DNA from: Arthrobacter antibioticus | GTDB lineage: Bacteria > Actinomycetota > Actinomycetes > Actinomycetales > Micrococcaceae | Direction of reading: 5' to 3' | DNA length: 64,000 nucleotides | Assembly (NCBI RefSeq): GCF_030063205.1 | Contig: NZ_JASISQ010000003.1 | Coordinates: 337,109 to 401,108, forward strand | In this document: positions 9,676 through 18,635 of the stretch, in pieces | Position numbering within the stretch: position 1 is the stretch's first letter | Layout: the number at the start of each line of letters is the position of its first letter | Position numbers and translations under genes: made by a program | Notes under the pieces: model-generated | The model's database searches: none | What the model was told of the DNA's origin: nothing | What the model saw: only the letters and a program-made list of their open reading frames with translations

Positions 9676-10204
9676 GGGATCAGCCTCCACAGCACAGCAG
9701 ATGCGGCATCAGTGTGACGATGCGCCATCCGCTGTTTGGGTGGGTGCAATGGCATTTAATCATCCTTAAAAGCTGGCCCGGCACACTGACCGTGGTTGAC
9801 GATCTGTTAGCAACGGGGGTTTGTTCGGTTTCTTCGTGAAGTGGGAAATGTGATCTCACCAACACGTCGTCAGGCAAATGTACCCCAGCTCACACCGGGC
9901 TTTCTCGAACAAAAAGTGCGGACTATCCAAAAGGACTACTGTTCGGTAACCCCCGGCAGTATCGCCAATCATGGATTCGCTGCCATGACGCGGAAGCTGC
10001 CGTTTAGCAGCAGCAAAAACGTGACAGAAGCGTTATCTGCCCCAAGCCATCTGAGCACCGACACTGATCCGGCCAAATGGAACCCTCGATGCGCTTGTTG
10101 ACACATTTTCAAGAATATGGAGGCACTTCTACGTGAAGGTACACCCCGGATGTAAGGTAAGTCACTAGAACTATCCGGAAATTGGCAACCGGAAAGGAGA
10201 GTTC
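9676..10204. other. Intergenic region between divergent transcripts, no gene seen
   Basis: This 529-bp gap separates the ABC-transporter operon (minus) from the 613-aa protein gene (plus) and must contain both promoters. Open frames inside it have no ribosome site and no protein-like character. I see no clear palindrome. An AAGGAG ribosome site for the plus-strand gene ends the region. Confidence 0.6.
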
Positions 10205-12046
10205 ATGCCTGCACAGAAAAACAGGAACAAGCTCTCCGTGCCGGAGGCCCCGGAGGCCCTGGAGGCGTCATGCGTACCTGCTGCACCGAACGGCACAGAG
10301 GCGCAGACGTATGCAGTGCACAGAGAGAATGGGAGCGTTCTGGCCCAGATTTTGATGGATCCGCGGCGGTCCTGCACAGTTGTTGTCATCTCCTATATCA
10401 ATGCCGATGTGCTGCGCATAGATGCTGCACGGGTTGCTGCGCAGGTGGGAAGCGCAGCACAAGTGTTTGAAGTTGCCAACGGTGTTGAGACGCATCGCTT
10501 AGAACGGGCGTTACCTGAACTGATGCACATATTTGGCACCGGGGCCCGTGTGTATCCCCACGGACACCAGTGGACCACCAGGACACCACGGCCGCATGTT
10601 CCCCGGCGCCGCGACCAGGTGGCTGCCCTGTACCAGGCCCTTGAGCTGGAAGTCTTGGCAGCAGAGTACTCAAATGCCCCCGCCACCCTGCCGGTCTCAG
10701 TTATTTCCGAGGCTTTGGTCATGGGCTTTCCGGCCGCAGACAGGGCTGTGGTGGAGGTGCTTCCCGGTGGGGAACAAGCTGTTATTCGCGGTGAAGACCT
10801 TCTGCCGGGAGTGCCAGTGAGCTGGCTCGTGAACAAGGGTCAACGGCTGACGGGACTCCACAACCCTGGGACTCACGTTTTCGACATCAACTCACTCCTG
10901 CTCCCCCGGCCCTCTCCGGTGTCCGTCTACAAACATGGTGATGTGGCACTTGCTCGGGTCAACTCGGTGTGCGCGGAACATGCCCTGGTGCATCTGTGGC
11001 CCAATAACGACTTCCGGATTGGAGTCGAGAGTATTTCATCCAATGATTTGGACTCCGCCGAAGACCTCCTGACTGAGGGTGAGGTGGTACGGGTGCGGGT
11101 CTTATATGAGAACGGTGCCGTGCGTCTGTCCATGCTTGACGTGGACGACGACGAAACGGCAGTACCAGCCCCGGCGCTGGTTCGTGGGGGCCCGGCCTGG
11201 CTTGACTACGACAGACCCTATACGAGCATCTTCACCGCAGGTTCCGCCGTTACCGGCACTACCCCAGACGGACTGAACGCCACCTCGCAGACTGGCTCTT
11301 CCGGCGTCGACCATGACGAAAAAGAGTCACTGCTCAGCCCGGCCCAACGCCGCACGGCCCTGCAAAGCACACAGATGCAACTGGTTTCGGCACGGCGCAC
11401 CATCGATGATCTTGTGGCGGCGGCCAAACAGCAAGGCGCCACTGACAAGGTGGCACGGGCATTGCAGGACCAATTGGAAGATGAGCGCCGGGATTCTGCT
11501 GGATTGGCGCGTCGCCTGGGCACCGCCGAACACCAAATGGAGGCCATCCGGGAAGAGCTGGCTAGGACCAAGACTGCGCTGGTGCAGCTTCGCCAGCAGC
11601 GGCGTTCAGCAACCTCGCGCACTGAAATGGCAGCGGAGACACTGTTTACGGATCCTGCTAACCAATTCACTTACGATTTATTGCAGGCATGGGCTAGGAG
11701 TGTTCCCCCTGCTGAGAAGGACGCCCATCCGCTAGGAACATACAGTTGCAACCCGCAGTTTCTGGCCTCATGGCTCGCCATCACCGAGCAGCAGCGCAGC
11801 AAAACTCTCCGGGCAGTGGTGGATCTGGTGGCGGAGAGAACAGGAGCGCTGCGCAAGCGTGAACCACATGTGCTTCGCCTCAATGAAGGTGCCCACGCCA
11901 AACCAACCATGCGTGGGGAAGACGTCTGCATGAGGCTGTATGTGGAACAACGAACTGCTGGGGCACTGCGCCTGCACTATTGGAAACTACGCTCCGGCGG
12001 TGTGGAACTCCATGAGGTGGTCTCGCACAACGTAGTCAAGCCATAG
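10205..12046 (+). CDS. Large protein of unknown function with S1-like segment, coiled coil and conserved C-terminal domain
   Basis: Protein of 613 aa preceded by AAGGAGAGTTC. Four parts are visible. (1) An N-terminal alpha/beta-looking domain (about 35-130) holds TVVVISYINADV and ALPELMHIFGTGARVYPHGH. (2) The middle (about 240-315) reads like an S1/OB fold, with VYKHGDVALARVNSVCAEHA, EDLLTEGEVVRVRVL and GAVRLSM. (3) A coiled coil (about 375-470) is rich in Arg, Glu, Gln and Leu. (4) The compact C-terminal domain ends AGALRLHYWKLRSGGVELHE. No signal peptide or membrane helix is present. An S1-like module suggests RNA contact, but no enzyme motif is evident and I assign no function. It precedes idi without an obvious link. 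Confidence 0.6.
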   Translation: MPAQKNRNKLSVPEAPEALEASCVPAAPNGTEAQTYAVHRENGSVLAQILMDPRRSCTVVVISYINADVLRIDAARVAAQVGSAAQVFEVANGVETHRLERALPELMHIFGTGARVYPHGHQWTTRTPRPHVPRRRDQVAALYQALELEVLAAEYSNAPATLPVSVISEALVMGFPAADRAVVEVLPGGEQAVIRGEDLLPGVPVSWLVNKGQRLTGLHNPGTHVFDINSLLLPRPSPVSVYKHGDVALARVNSVCAEHALVHLWPNNDFRIGVESISSNDLDSAEDLLTEGEVVRVRVLYENGAVRLSMLDVDDDETAVPAPALVRGGPAWLDYDRPYTSIFTAGSAVTGTTPDGLNATSQTGSSGVDHDEKESLLSPAQRRTALQSTQMQLVSARRTIDDLVAAAKQQGATDKVARALQDQLEDERRDSAGLARRLGTAEHQMEAIREELARTKTALVQLRQQRRSATSRTEMAAETLFTDPANQFTYDLLQAWARSVPPAEKDAHPLGTYSCNPQFLASWLAITEQQRSKTLRAVVDLVAERTGALRKREPHVLRLNEGAHAKPTMRGEDVCMRLYVEQRTAGALRLHYWKLRSGGVELHEVVSHNVVKP

Positions 12047-12171
12047 ACTGATCTTTGCTCGAGCCACCAGCGGCTCCCGACGGCTACACTGGACCACGCT
12101 GCTACGCGCCAGGTGCGAAAAACGTATCGGTCCTGTTGAGCGTGAAAAAAGTGGAAGGAATTGTGCCCGCT

Positions 12172-12720
12172 ATGGATGAAAAAATTGAGTTGGTCAGGTT
12201 GCTGGATGACAATGGTACTGAAATAGGCACAGCCAACAAGGCCCTTGTGCACACTCCTGACACGCCTTTACATTTGGCCTTCTCCTGCCACCTTTTTGAC
12301 GCCGAGGGCCGGACGCTACTGACCCGGCGGGCCTTGTCGAAAGTGACGTGGGCAGGAGTCTGGACAAATTCTTTCTGCGGTCATCCAGCACCGGGTGAAA
12401 CCTTCGAGGAGGCAATTATCCGGCGCGCAGCGGTGGAGCTGAACATTACAGTGAAGAACATTCAACCAGCCCTTCCCGGCTTCCGGTACCGGGCCACTGA
12501 TGCTTCCGGGATCGTGGAAAACGAAGTATGCCCCGTTTACACGGCCGTCTATGCTGGCGAAGGCGAAATTTCACCCAACCCTGAGGAAGTGTGCGACTGG
12601 GCTTGGGCAGCTGTTGTTGACGTTGAAGAAGCCGCAACAGCTACGCCTTTCGCCTTTAGTCCATGGCTGGTTGAGCAGCTTCACGAAGGTGTCTACACGG
12701 GCGGGCGCCTACCTGTTTGA
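12172..12720 (+). CDS. idi: Isopentenyl-diphosphate delta-isomerase, type I
   Basis: Interconverts IPP and DMAPP for isoprenoid (quinone, carotenoid) synthesis. The Nudix-fold protein is 182 aa, the usual length. The catalytic cysteine is in SFCGHP (residue 69) and the catalytic glutamate region is ENEVCP (116-121). Metal-binding histidines are present around residues 26-40 and in GHPAPGE. The frame is open 39 codons further upstream, but only the ATG at 12172 gives a family-like N-terminus; an AAGGA lies 12-13 nt before it. The end is convergent with the SDR gene, 16 bp away. Confidence 0.88.
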   Translation: MDEKIELVRLLDDNGTEIGTANKALVHTPDTPLHLAFSCHLFDAEGRTLLTRRALSKVTWAGVWTNSFCGHPAPGETFEEAIIRRAAVELNITVKNIQPALPGFRYRATDASGIVENEVCPVYTAVYAGEGEISPNPEEVCDWAWAAVVDVEEAATATPFAFSPWLVEQLHEGVYTGGRLPV

Positions 12721-12736
12721 ACGTGGCGGCAAATCC

Positions 12737-13558
12737 TCAGCCCTGGCGCACCATTGCTGCGCTGGTGTCCCATAGCTGCTGAGCAAGATGCGGATCCTCG
12801 GCTAGCTTATTGGCCTTGGCAGGTTTCCGTCGAACATAGTATTCCCCAGGCTCCCAGTCTGTGCCCGGCTGTGTAGTAGCCAGCCAGACTAGCGTGTCTG
12901 CTCCTTGCGGAGGTGAAAGCATAAATCTCCGGCCAAACAAGCTGTAAATCATCCGCAAGGAGCCCGCTGACTCAGACGAAAAGTTGGTCCCCACCATTCC
13001 CGGGTGGAAAGCAGCAGCGTTCACACCATGATCGCCGTACCGTCGGTTTAGTTCCTTGGTGAATAGAATATTAGCTAGTTTTGCATTTCCATAGGCTGAA
13101 TTGGGTGTGTAATGCTGCTGGGCGTCAAGATCATCAATATTGAACTTAGCCATAATTTTATTAGCAGCACTCGAGGTGTTAATAATCGTTGCTCTGCTCT
13201 TCACCAGTTGGTCTATCAATAACGTAGTAAGTAAGAATGGGGCCAGGTGGTTCACCTGAAATGTTTTTTCATGCCCGTCAACTGTCATTTCGCGTTGACC
13301 CATGACGCCGCCAGCATTGTTGGCAAGCACATCAATACGCGGGTACCTGTGTGCCAAGTCCGCAGCAAGTGCCCGCACTTGGGCCAGGTCGGCGAAGTCC
13401 GCAAGGAAATAGTCAGCGTCTAGCTCTTGAGCAATGGCTTTGGTTTTTTCTTCTGAACGCCCAACCACCACCAAGGTATGCCCTGGGTATGCGAGCATTT
13501 TTGCTGCCGCAGCACCGATTCCATCGCTTGCGCCGGTAATAACAGTTGTCCGTTGCAT
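12737..13558 (-). CDS. Short-chain dehydrogenase/reductase (retinol-dehydrogenase-like)
   Basis: NAD(P)-dependent oxidoreductase of 273 aa with the classical SDR Rossmann motif TGASDGIG (residues 8-15), NNAG (79-82 region), catalytic Ser in NTSSAAN and the YxxxK site SAYGNAKLAN. The extended C-terminal part with EPGEYYVRRKPAK resembles the broad retinol-dehydrogenase/WW-domain-oxidoreductase-like group. GRSEEK after beta strand 2 suggests NADP(H) preference. The substrate cannot be inferred. Codons look slightly more A/T-rich than those of the neighbours. Confidence 0.82.
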   Translation of the reverse strand: MQRTTVITGASDGIGAAAAKMLAYPGHTLVVVGRSEEKTKAIAQELDADYFLADFADLAQVRALAADLAHRYPRIDVLANNAGGVMGQREMTVDGHEKTFQVNHLAPFLLTTLLIDQLVKSRATIINTSSAANKIMAKFNIDDLDAQQHYTPNSAYGNAKLANILFTKELNRRYGDHGVNAAAFHPGMVGTNFSSESAGSLRMIYSLFGRRFMLSPPQGADTLVWLATTQPGTDWEPGEYYVRRKPAKANKLAEDPHLAQQLWDTSAAMVRQG

Positions 13559-13625
13559 CTTGCGTCCTTAGAATAATTTTCAGCTTACATCTTCTAGCTG
13601 CGAGGAAATGCTGAAGATTTGTTTA

Positions 13626-14333
13626 TTAGGCGCCGTCCAGCATACGCACCACTTTTTGCTCCAGAGCGGCGATGGTTACATCGGGAAGAACTATCAAACC
13701 ATCGAGTTCTTTGCGGGCCCTCTTGTACGCTGTTTGCCGCTCAGCGGGGGTTGCCCCCTCATTTTCTGCGATTTTGACGAGTTTACGTGCTGTACCCAGG
13801 CGGTGCCGCTCTTCTTGGCTGAACGCTGAATCCTTGATTCTGTGCGCCTCCTTTTCAGCGACTTCGAACGCCACCGCATAAGCATTGACGGAATTGCGGT
13901 AGTCATCCCACCGGCTTTTGGCAGTAATCTCGGTGCCGTTCAAAGGGCGCAGCCCATCAGCATCCCGTTTTGCCCGGAGGAAAGCAACTGTCAAAGGTTC
14001 ACGGACGTCACTCATCATAGGAAAGTCAATCAGTTTCCCGACGTCAAGCTCATAGTCCAGCCAGCGTCGGTTGACGGCGTCGTGCTCATCCACAACTTTG
14101 GCGACGTCGGCCTCAGAGTAACCTCGGTCCTGCGGCTGCTGCTCGGAAGGAGGCTGGCTGCTCGTTGGATGCGCTACGCCATCCAGCACGGGGTGCTGGA
14201 GCTTGTACATTTCAATGTTGTTTTGGTGTTGGCGCTCCCGGGAGGCTAACAAGCCCTTGAAGCCTGCGCCTATCAGCCCTGCGAAGGGAAAGAGCAACCA
14301 CCAATACGCGGCAAACAGTTCAGGGAATCGCAT
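13626..14333 (-). CDS. Membrane-anchored protein of unknown function
   Basis: Protein of 235 aa preceded by AGGATAGTGAC. One N-terminal membrane helix (AAYWWLLFPFAGLIGAGF) is followed by a charged, largely helical cytoplasmic-looking body. A short Pro/Gln/Ser linker sits near residues 55-72, and the C-terminus is rich in Lys/Arg/Glu (YKRARKELDGLIV). I recognise no family. It lies between the SDR and a TetR regulator on the same strand. Confidence 0.6.
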   Translation of the reverse strand: MRFPELFAAYWWLLFPFAGLIGAGFKGLLASRERQHQNNIEMYKLQHPVLDGVAHPTSSQPPSEQQPQDRGYSEADVAKVVDEHDAVNRRWLDYELDVGKLIDFPMMSDVREPLTVAFLRAKRDADGLRPLNGTEITAKSRWDDYRNSVNAYAVAFEVAEKEAHRIKDSAFSQEERHRLGTARKLVKIAENEGATPAERQTAYKRARKELDGLIVLPDVTIAALEQKVVRMLDGA

Positions 14334-14389
14334 GTCACTATCCTGCCACCATGTCAGCGGCCCACCAACTGTTGCGGGCAGTCCTGCGA

Positions 14390-15151
14390 CTAGACCAGCC
14401 CGGCCGATTCGCCTTGAGCAGCGAGCGTTCTGACGCCAGTTGAGGCGTTGTAAGTCAGCTGGTATGCGACCTCAGTGATCCGTTCCGTGCTGGCGGTGGT
14501 GTCGGAGAGCAGAGCATCACAAAGCATATTGTTCACTCCGCCCACTATTGAGATGGCCGTGAGTCGAGCAAAGTCCAAGACCTCGGCCAGTAACCCATCT
14601 TCGGCGCAGGCCGTGAGTGGCCTTTGTGCCTCTGCTGGATCAATTCCACCTAACAGCAACAGCTGACGCATGGTTGTTTTGGCAAATTCAGTGAGGGAAT
14701 GATGGCGTTTCGATTCAAGCTCAGAGGAAACACCCACAATTTCCACCAAAATGATTCTGGCATGGCGAGGGTCCCCCAACATGAAATTTACTACCACTGC
14801 CAAGCCAGCCCTGACTGCGTCTTTGAGTGCCATGCCCGGCACCTCAAGGGCCAGGACTACCTCGCGCATCAAAGTGCTAGAGAGATTGTCATAGATAGCA
14901 GTCAGTAATTGTTCGCGCGAGTCAAAGGACTCATAAAAATAACGTTCGCTCAGGCCTGCGCGCTGGCATATTGTCTTGATCCTGGCTGTTGAATAGCCTG
15001 CTGTACCAAAGATCTCTATTCCTGCTTCAACGAGGCGCCCGTAGCGTTCTGTTGTTCGTTCGGAAGAGTGCATGCCAGAGTAGAGGCGGCCTACGGGCAC
15101 CTCTTTAGAAGATTGTTTCAGCGGGTCGGCACTGGGGGCCTGTCGTGTCAC
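14390..15151 (-). CDS. TetR-family transcriptional regulator
   Basis: Protein of 253 aa with a TetR N-terminal helix-turn-helix: EAGIEIFGTAGYSTARIKTI, then CQRAGLSERYFYESF. The ligand-binding half is helical and ends in a long tail. The GTG at 15151 gives a 26-residue tail before the DNA-binding domain; an internal ATG at 15073 is a shorter alternative without a better ribosome site. No target operon is evident: the next plus-strand unit belongs to another regulator, and the downstream neighbour is a membrane protein of unknown role. Confidence 0.8.
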   Translation of the reverse strand: MTRQAPSADPLKQSSKEVPVGRLYSGMHSSERTTERYGRLVEAGIEIFGTAGYSTARIKTICQRAGLSERYFYESFDSREQLLTAIYDNLSSTLMREVVLALEVPGMALKDAVRAGLAVVVNFMLGDPRHARIILVEIVGVSSELESKRHHSLTEFAKTTMRQLLLLGGIDPAEAQRPLTACAEDGLLAEVLDFARLTAISIVGGVNNMLCDALLSDTTASTERITEVAYQLTYNASTGVRTLAAQGESAGLV

Positions 15152-15261
15152 GCTCCCACTCTAGTAGACGGAAATAGCGCCCCTGTTGCTTTAGCTCTTA
15201 TATCTAGATTGCAGGCTATCCATATCCTTGCCTGCAGGACCGTGCCTGCGGGGCAATCCAA

Positions 15262-15966
15262 CTACGACAGACCGAGCACGTGCTCTTTCAAATCATTCAG
15301 CGTTTGTGTCATGTGATTATCCATGGCAATTCTGGCGCGTTCGGGCTCCCGCAGGGTAAGGGAATGAAGAATTTTTTCATGCATATCAATTGCGTTTGAC
15401 TGTATTTTCGGTACCCTTGAGGTTTCCTCCCGACGGCTCTCCAAAACCCTGTGAAGCGGATCAAAAAGCACTGCGACAAAGACATTCTCTGATGCGTGCA
15501 AGATGACGTCATGAAACGCCAAGTCCGAGTCAACAAATAATGCAACATTGCCAGTCTTGTGCGCTCTACGCATGGCATCAATATGAGCCCGGAGTTTCGC
15601 CAGATCCCCATCGCTAATCCGTGCAGCAGCTAGTTCACATGCACCAGTTTCCAGCATGCGTCTGAGCTCAATGAGCTGCACGGCCGCCGTTGCGTCATTC
15701 CGACCCTCAGAGAGCACGCGCAGCACAGCCTCAAGTGACCCCCATTGGTCTAGAGGATTCACGAATGTGCCCCGGCCGCGTTCAACTCGAAGAATTCCCT
15801 GGGCGGCCAGAGTTTTCATGGCCTCCCGCACTGTCATCCGGCTGACCTCATGCTGAGCACCAAGTTCCAACTCGCCCGGGACTATTGACCCAGGCGCAAA
15901 CTCGCCGGCCACGATCCTGTCAAGGAGGTCATCGGCAACAACCCCCGTCAGCGATTTGCGTGCCAT
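15262..15966 (-). CDS. GntR/FadR-family regulator, likely controls the tetronate operon
   Basis: Protein of 234 aa with an N-terminal winged helix (GELELGAQHEVSRMTVREAM, then GILRVERGRGTFV) and an FCD ligand-binding domain with the expected metal-binding His positions (FHDVILHAS; DNHMTQ). The start has GGAGGAGC directly upstream. It is divergent from the tetronate kinase gene, and the shared 200-bp gap contains a 17-bp palindrome with GT-N3-AC spacing, typical for this family. By position it is the local repressor or activator; four-carbon acids or their phosphates are the expected effectors (inference). Confidence 0.85.
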   Translation of the reverse strand: MARKSLTGVVADDLLDRIVAGEFAPGSIVPGELELGAQHEVSRMTVREAMKTLAAQGILRVERGRGTFVNPLDQWGSLEAVLRVLSEGRNDATAAVQLIELRRMLETGACELAAARISDGDLAKLRAHIDAMRRAHKTGNVALFVDSDLAFHDVILHASENVFVAVLFDPLHRVLESRREETSRVPKIQSNAIDMHEKILHSLTLREPERARIAMDNHMTQTLNDLKEHVLGLS

Positions 15967-16118
15967 GCTCCTCCGTTGCCAGTTTGATTACTGCTTATTT
16001 GTGATGACCATTGTATGGTTCGGCGGGGCCATACCAGTGTTGTTGCCGAGAAACATGCACAACTATTTGCTGCATTTGCGCTCCCTTTGTGCCATATGCC
16101 ACAATAACATTCAAATGC

Positions 16119-16135
16119 AAGATGTCAGACATCTT
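16119..16135. promoter_or_regulatory. Perfect 17-bp palindrome, candidate GntR operator
   Basis: AAGATGTCAGACATCTT is a 7+3+7 perfect inverted repeat with the GT-NNN-AC core seen in FadR-type GntR operators. It lies between the divergent GntR gene and the tetronate kinase gene, about 30-50 bp upstream of the likely kinase start, so bound protein could block initiation or elongation. Confidence 0.6.
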
Positions 16136-16166
16136 ACAAAAGACACAATTCACGATGAGGTGCCCC

Positions 16167-17630
16167 GTGGTTCTTGAATCCGATTTGCTATCCCACTTTC
16201 CCTCCGAGGTTCCAGTGACGGCCGCAACAGTGGCACAGAAGGTGATCGAATCCGGTCGCGTCCTAGTAGTCCTTGACGATGACCCGACAGGCACCCAGTC
16301 AGTCTCCAACCTCCCCGTTTTAACACACTGGGACATTGCGGACTTCCGCTGGGCTTACGCACACCTCATTGACGGCCACCGGGCCAACGCCATCTACATC
16401 CTGACCAACACCCGCAGCTTGGACCCTAGTGAAGCGGCGGCCCGAAACGCCCAGATCGTCAGAAACGCACTAAAAGCGGCAACCGAGGCGGGAGTCACAC
16501 TCGGCTTTGTCAGCCGCAGCGATTCAACTCTCCGCGGGCACTATCCACTCGAGCCGGACACCATCGCCGCGACATTACTGGCAGAGGGTGCCGGGCAAGT
16601 TGACGGCGTCGTCATGGTTCCAGCGTTTCCCGACGCCGGGCGGATCACCATTGGTGGCGTCCACTACACACGAGCTGATGCCGGGTCCCTGATACCGGTT
16701 GGCGACACTGAATTCGCCAAGGACGCCACCTTTGGTTTCACAAGCTCTCGACTGGATGCTTATGTGGAAGAAAAATCCCAGGGACGTTTTGGAGCTGCGA
16801 ACGTGATCCCCGTTGACTTGTCCCTATTACGCACTGGCACGCCAGCCCAAGCCGCTATGGCAATTGCCGACGCCATCGAGGCAGCGCAGGATTCCTGCCC
16901 TATTGTTGTAGACGCCGTGAGCGAAAATGATCTTCGCGTGCTGGCTCTGGGACTTGATGAGGCTGAACGCCGAGGCAAACACCTCATCTATCGTGTTGGC
17001 CCGCCTTTTGTCCGGGCTCGCATTGGCCAGGAGATCCGCGCCGAACTGAACCCTTCGGAGATCTATTCCTCTCCCGCCCCTGCCACCCAGAGTGCTGGTG
17101 GGCTCATAGTTGTTGGCTCTCATGTTGGTGTCACTACCCGCCAGCTGAAGGCATTGACGCAACAGCACAGCGCCGCACACATCATTGAAATTGACGTGGA
17201 AAAGCTGTTGAAGGCCGACGGCGGGACTCACCTGGACGACGTCGTGGAACAAGTTGGTGCCGCACTGGCTAGTGGCGACGTGATTGTGCATACCAGCCGT
17301 CTACTGATTAAAACGGACGAAGCCGCAGCAAGCCTGAAGATTGCGCGCACAGTCTCAGCCGCTGTCGTTGAGGTGGTCAACCGGACGTTGAAGGCTACAC
17401 CTCCCCGTTTTGTCATTGCCAAGGGTGGCATAACTTCCTCTGACGTGGCCGCGCATGGATTGGAAATCCGCCACGCAATTGTGCGCGGTCCGATGCTCCC
17501 GGGCATTGTCTCTCTTTGGGAGCCTGTTGATGGGCCCGCCGCTGGTATCCCCTACATCGTCTTCGCCGGAAACGTTGGCAATGACCAGTCCTTGGCCGAT
17601 GTGACCCGCAAGCTCAGCAGCACTTTCTAA
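16167..17630 (+). CDS. Four-carbon acid sugar kinase (DUF1537; tetronate kinase)
   Basis: Phosphorylates a four-carbon sugar acid (3-oxo-tetronate, D-threonate or D-erythronate in characterised DUF1537 enzymes) at O4. The 487-aa product has the N-terminal substrate domain signature VLDDDPTGTQ, then TNTRSLDP and SRSDSTLRGHYPLE. The C-terminal nucleotide domain holds GGLIVVGSHVG and VIAKGGITSSD. I chose the GTG at 16167 because GAGG lies just upstream and related proteins start a few residues before DLLSHFP. Upstream ATGs at 16122 and 16155 are possible, but the first falls inside the palindrome. It is the first gene of an operon with an LtnD-like dehydrogenase, which favours an OtnK-type substrate. 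Confidence 0.85.
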   Translation: MVLESDLLSHFPSEVPVTAATVAQKVIESGRVLVVLDDDPTGTQSVSNLPVLTHWDIADFRWAYAHLIDGHRANAIYILTNTRSLDPSEAAARNAQIVRNALKAATEAGVTLGFVSRSDSTLRGHYPLEPDTIAATLLAEGAGQVDGVVMVPAFPDAGRITIGGVHYTRADAGSLIPVGDTEFAKDATFGFTSSRLDAYVEEKSQGRFGAANVIPVDLSLLRTGTPAQAAMAIADAIEAAQDSCPIVVDAVSENDLRVLALGLDEAERRGKHLIYRVGPPFVRARIGQEIRAELNPSEIYSSPAPATQSAGGLIVVGSHVGVTTRQLKALTQQHSAAHIIEIDVEKLLKADGGTHLDDVVEQVGAALASGDVIVHTSRLLIKTDEAAASLKIARTVSAAVVEVVNRTLKATPPRFVIAKGGITSSDVAAHGLEIRHAIVRGPMLPGIVSLWEPVDGPAAGIPYIVFAGNVGNDQSLADVTRKLSSTF

Positions 17631-17681
17631 AACCCGCTGGTCGATTCCGTACCAAGTTCACATAATTTCAAGGAGAACACC

Positions 17682-18584
17682 ATGTCAAAAAACTACACCG
17701 TTGCCGTGCTGGGCCTGGGCGCCATGGGCCTTCCCATGGCCACCAGACTAACCACCGAACTCACCGTCCATGGCTTTGATATTGCCCAGTCACGGCTCAA
17801 TTTAGCGACAAAGGCCGGCATTAGAACCTTTGATTCTGCCCGCGCAGCTGCGGACGGGGCCGATGCCTTGCTATTGGCCGTTCGAAATGGCGAGCAACTC
17901 AATGAGGTGCTTTTTGGAACCAACGGTGTTGCCTGCGCCATGGCGAAGGGCTCGGTTGTTATTCTCACCAGCACTGTAGGAACCGAAGCGATTCCGGACA
18001 CTGTGGCACGGTTGGCGGAGTACGGCGTCGAACTTGTTGACGCACCACTGTCAGGTGGGCCTATTCGCGCCGGGGAGGGCGATCTGCTGATCGTTGTTGG
18101 TGCCACCCCGCAGGCACTCAAGCAGGCAGGGCCTGTTCTGGATTTGCTCGCCTCAACACTTTCGGTCGTCGGCGACAAGCCCGGTGACGGCCAAGCACTA
18201 AAAACAGTGAATCAGCTCTTGTGCGGTGTGCATATCGCAGCCGCCGCCGAAGCACTGGCTTTGGCCGACGCCATGGGTTTGGACCAGAGTAAAACCCTTG
18301 CAGCACTGGAGGCAGGCGCTGCAGGTTCCTTCATGCTCTCCAACCGTGGACCGCGCATCCTTGAGGCATACAACGAAGGTGGGGCCGAGGTCCTGAGCCG
18401 TCTAGACATCTTCGTCAAAGACATGGGCATCGTGGGCAAGGCCGCCCGCGCAGCAGGCATGGCGGCCCCCGTCGCTGCCGCGGCCGAACAACTGTACTTG
18501 CTGGGCCAAGCCCAGGGCTTAGCCGCAGCTGACGATTCTGCCGTCATTAGAGTTGTTGCTCCTACCCAGCGCCATGCTCGCTGA
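17682..18584 (+). CDS. ltnD: L-threonate-dehydrogenase-like NAD-dependent beta-hydroxyacid dehydrogenase
   Basis: Oxidises a tetronate such as L-threonate to the 2-oxo acid with NAD(P). The 300-aa product has the N-terminal Rossmann motif LGLGAMGLPMA (residues 10-20), the substrate-binding segment DAPLSGGPIRAGEGDL and the catalytic-lysine region DGQALKTVNQLLCGVHIAA; these are hallmarks of 6-phosphogluconate/3-hydroxyisobutyrate-type enzymes and the LtnD branch. An ideal AAGGAGAACACC precedes the start. It lies 51 bp behind the DUF1537 kinase; in known L-threonate and D-erythronate pathways the two act in sequence. The exact stereoisomer is not determinable here. Confidence 0.83.
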   Translation: MSKNYTVAVLGLGAMGLPMATRLTTELTVHGFDIAQSRLNLATKAGIRTFDSARAAADGADALLLAVRNGEQLNEVLFGTNGVACAMAKGSVVILTSTVGTEAIPDTVARLAEYGVELVDAPLSGGPIRAGEGDLLIVVGATPQALKQAGPVLDLLASTLSVVGDKPGDGQALKTVNQLLCGVHIAAAAEALALADAMGLDQSKTLAALEAGAAGSFMLSNRGPRILEAYNEGGAEVLSRLDIFVKDMGIVGKAARAAGMAAPVAAAAEQLYLLGQAQGLAAADDSAVIRVVAPTQRHAR

Positions 18585-18635
18585 TCCACGCACACAAGCA
18601 CTGATTCATAGCGTGTCGAAGGAGAATACCTGTCA

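Noticed and set aside
9841..10101. Plus-strand ORF of 86 codons in the gap before the 613-aa protein gene
   Set aside because: No ribosome site and no protein-like pattern; the gap must hold two divergent promoters.
10393..12252. Several long minus-strand frames opposite the 613-aa protein gene
   Set aside because: They are antisense shadows caused by G/C-rich third positions; Arg/Ser-rich composition and no ribosome sites.
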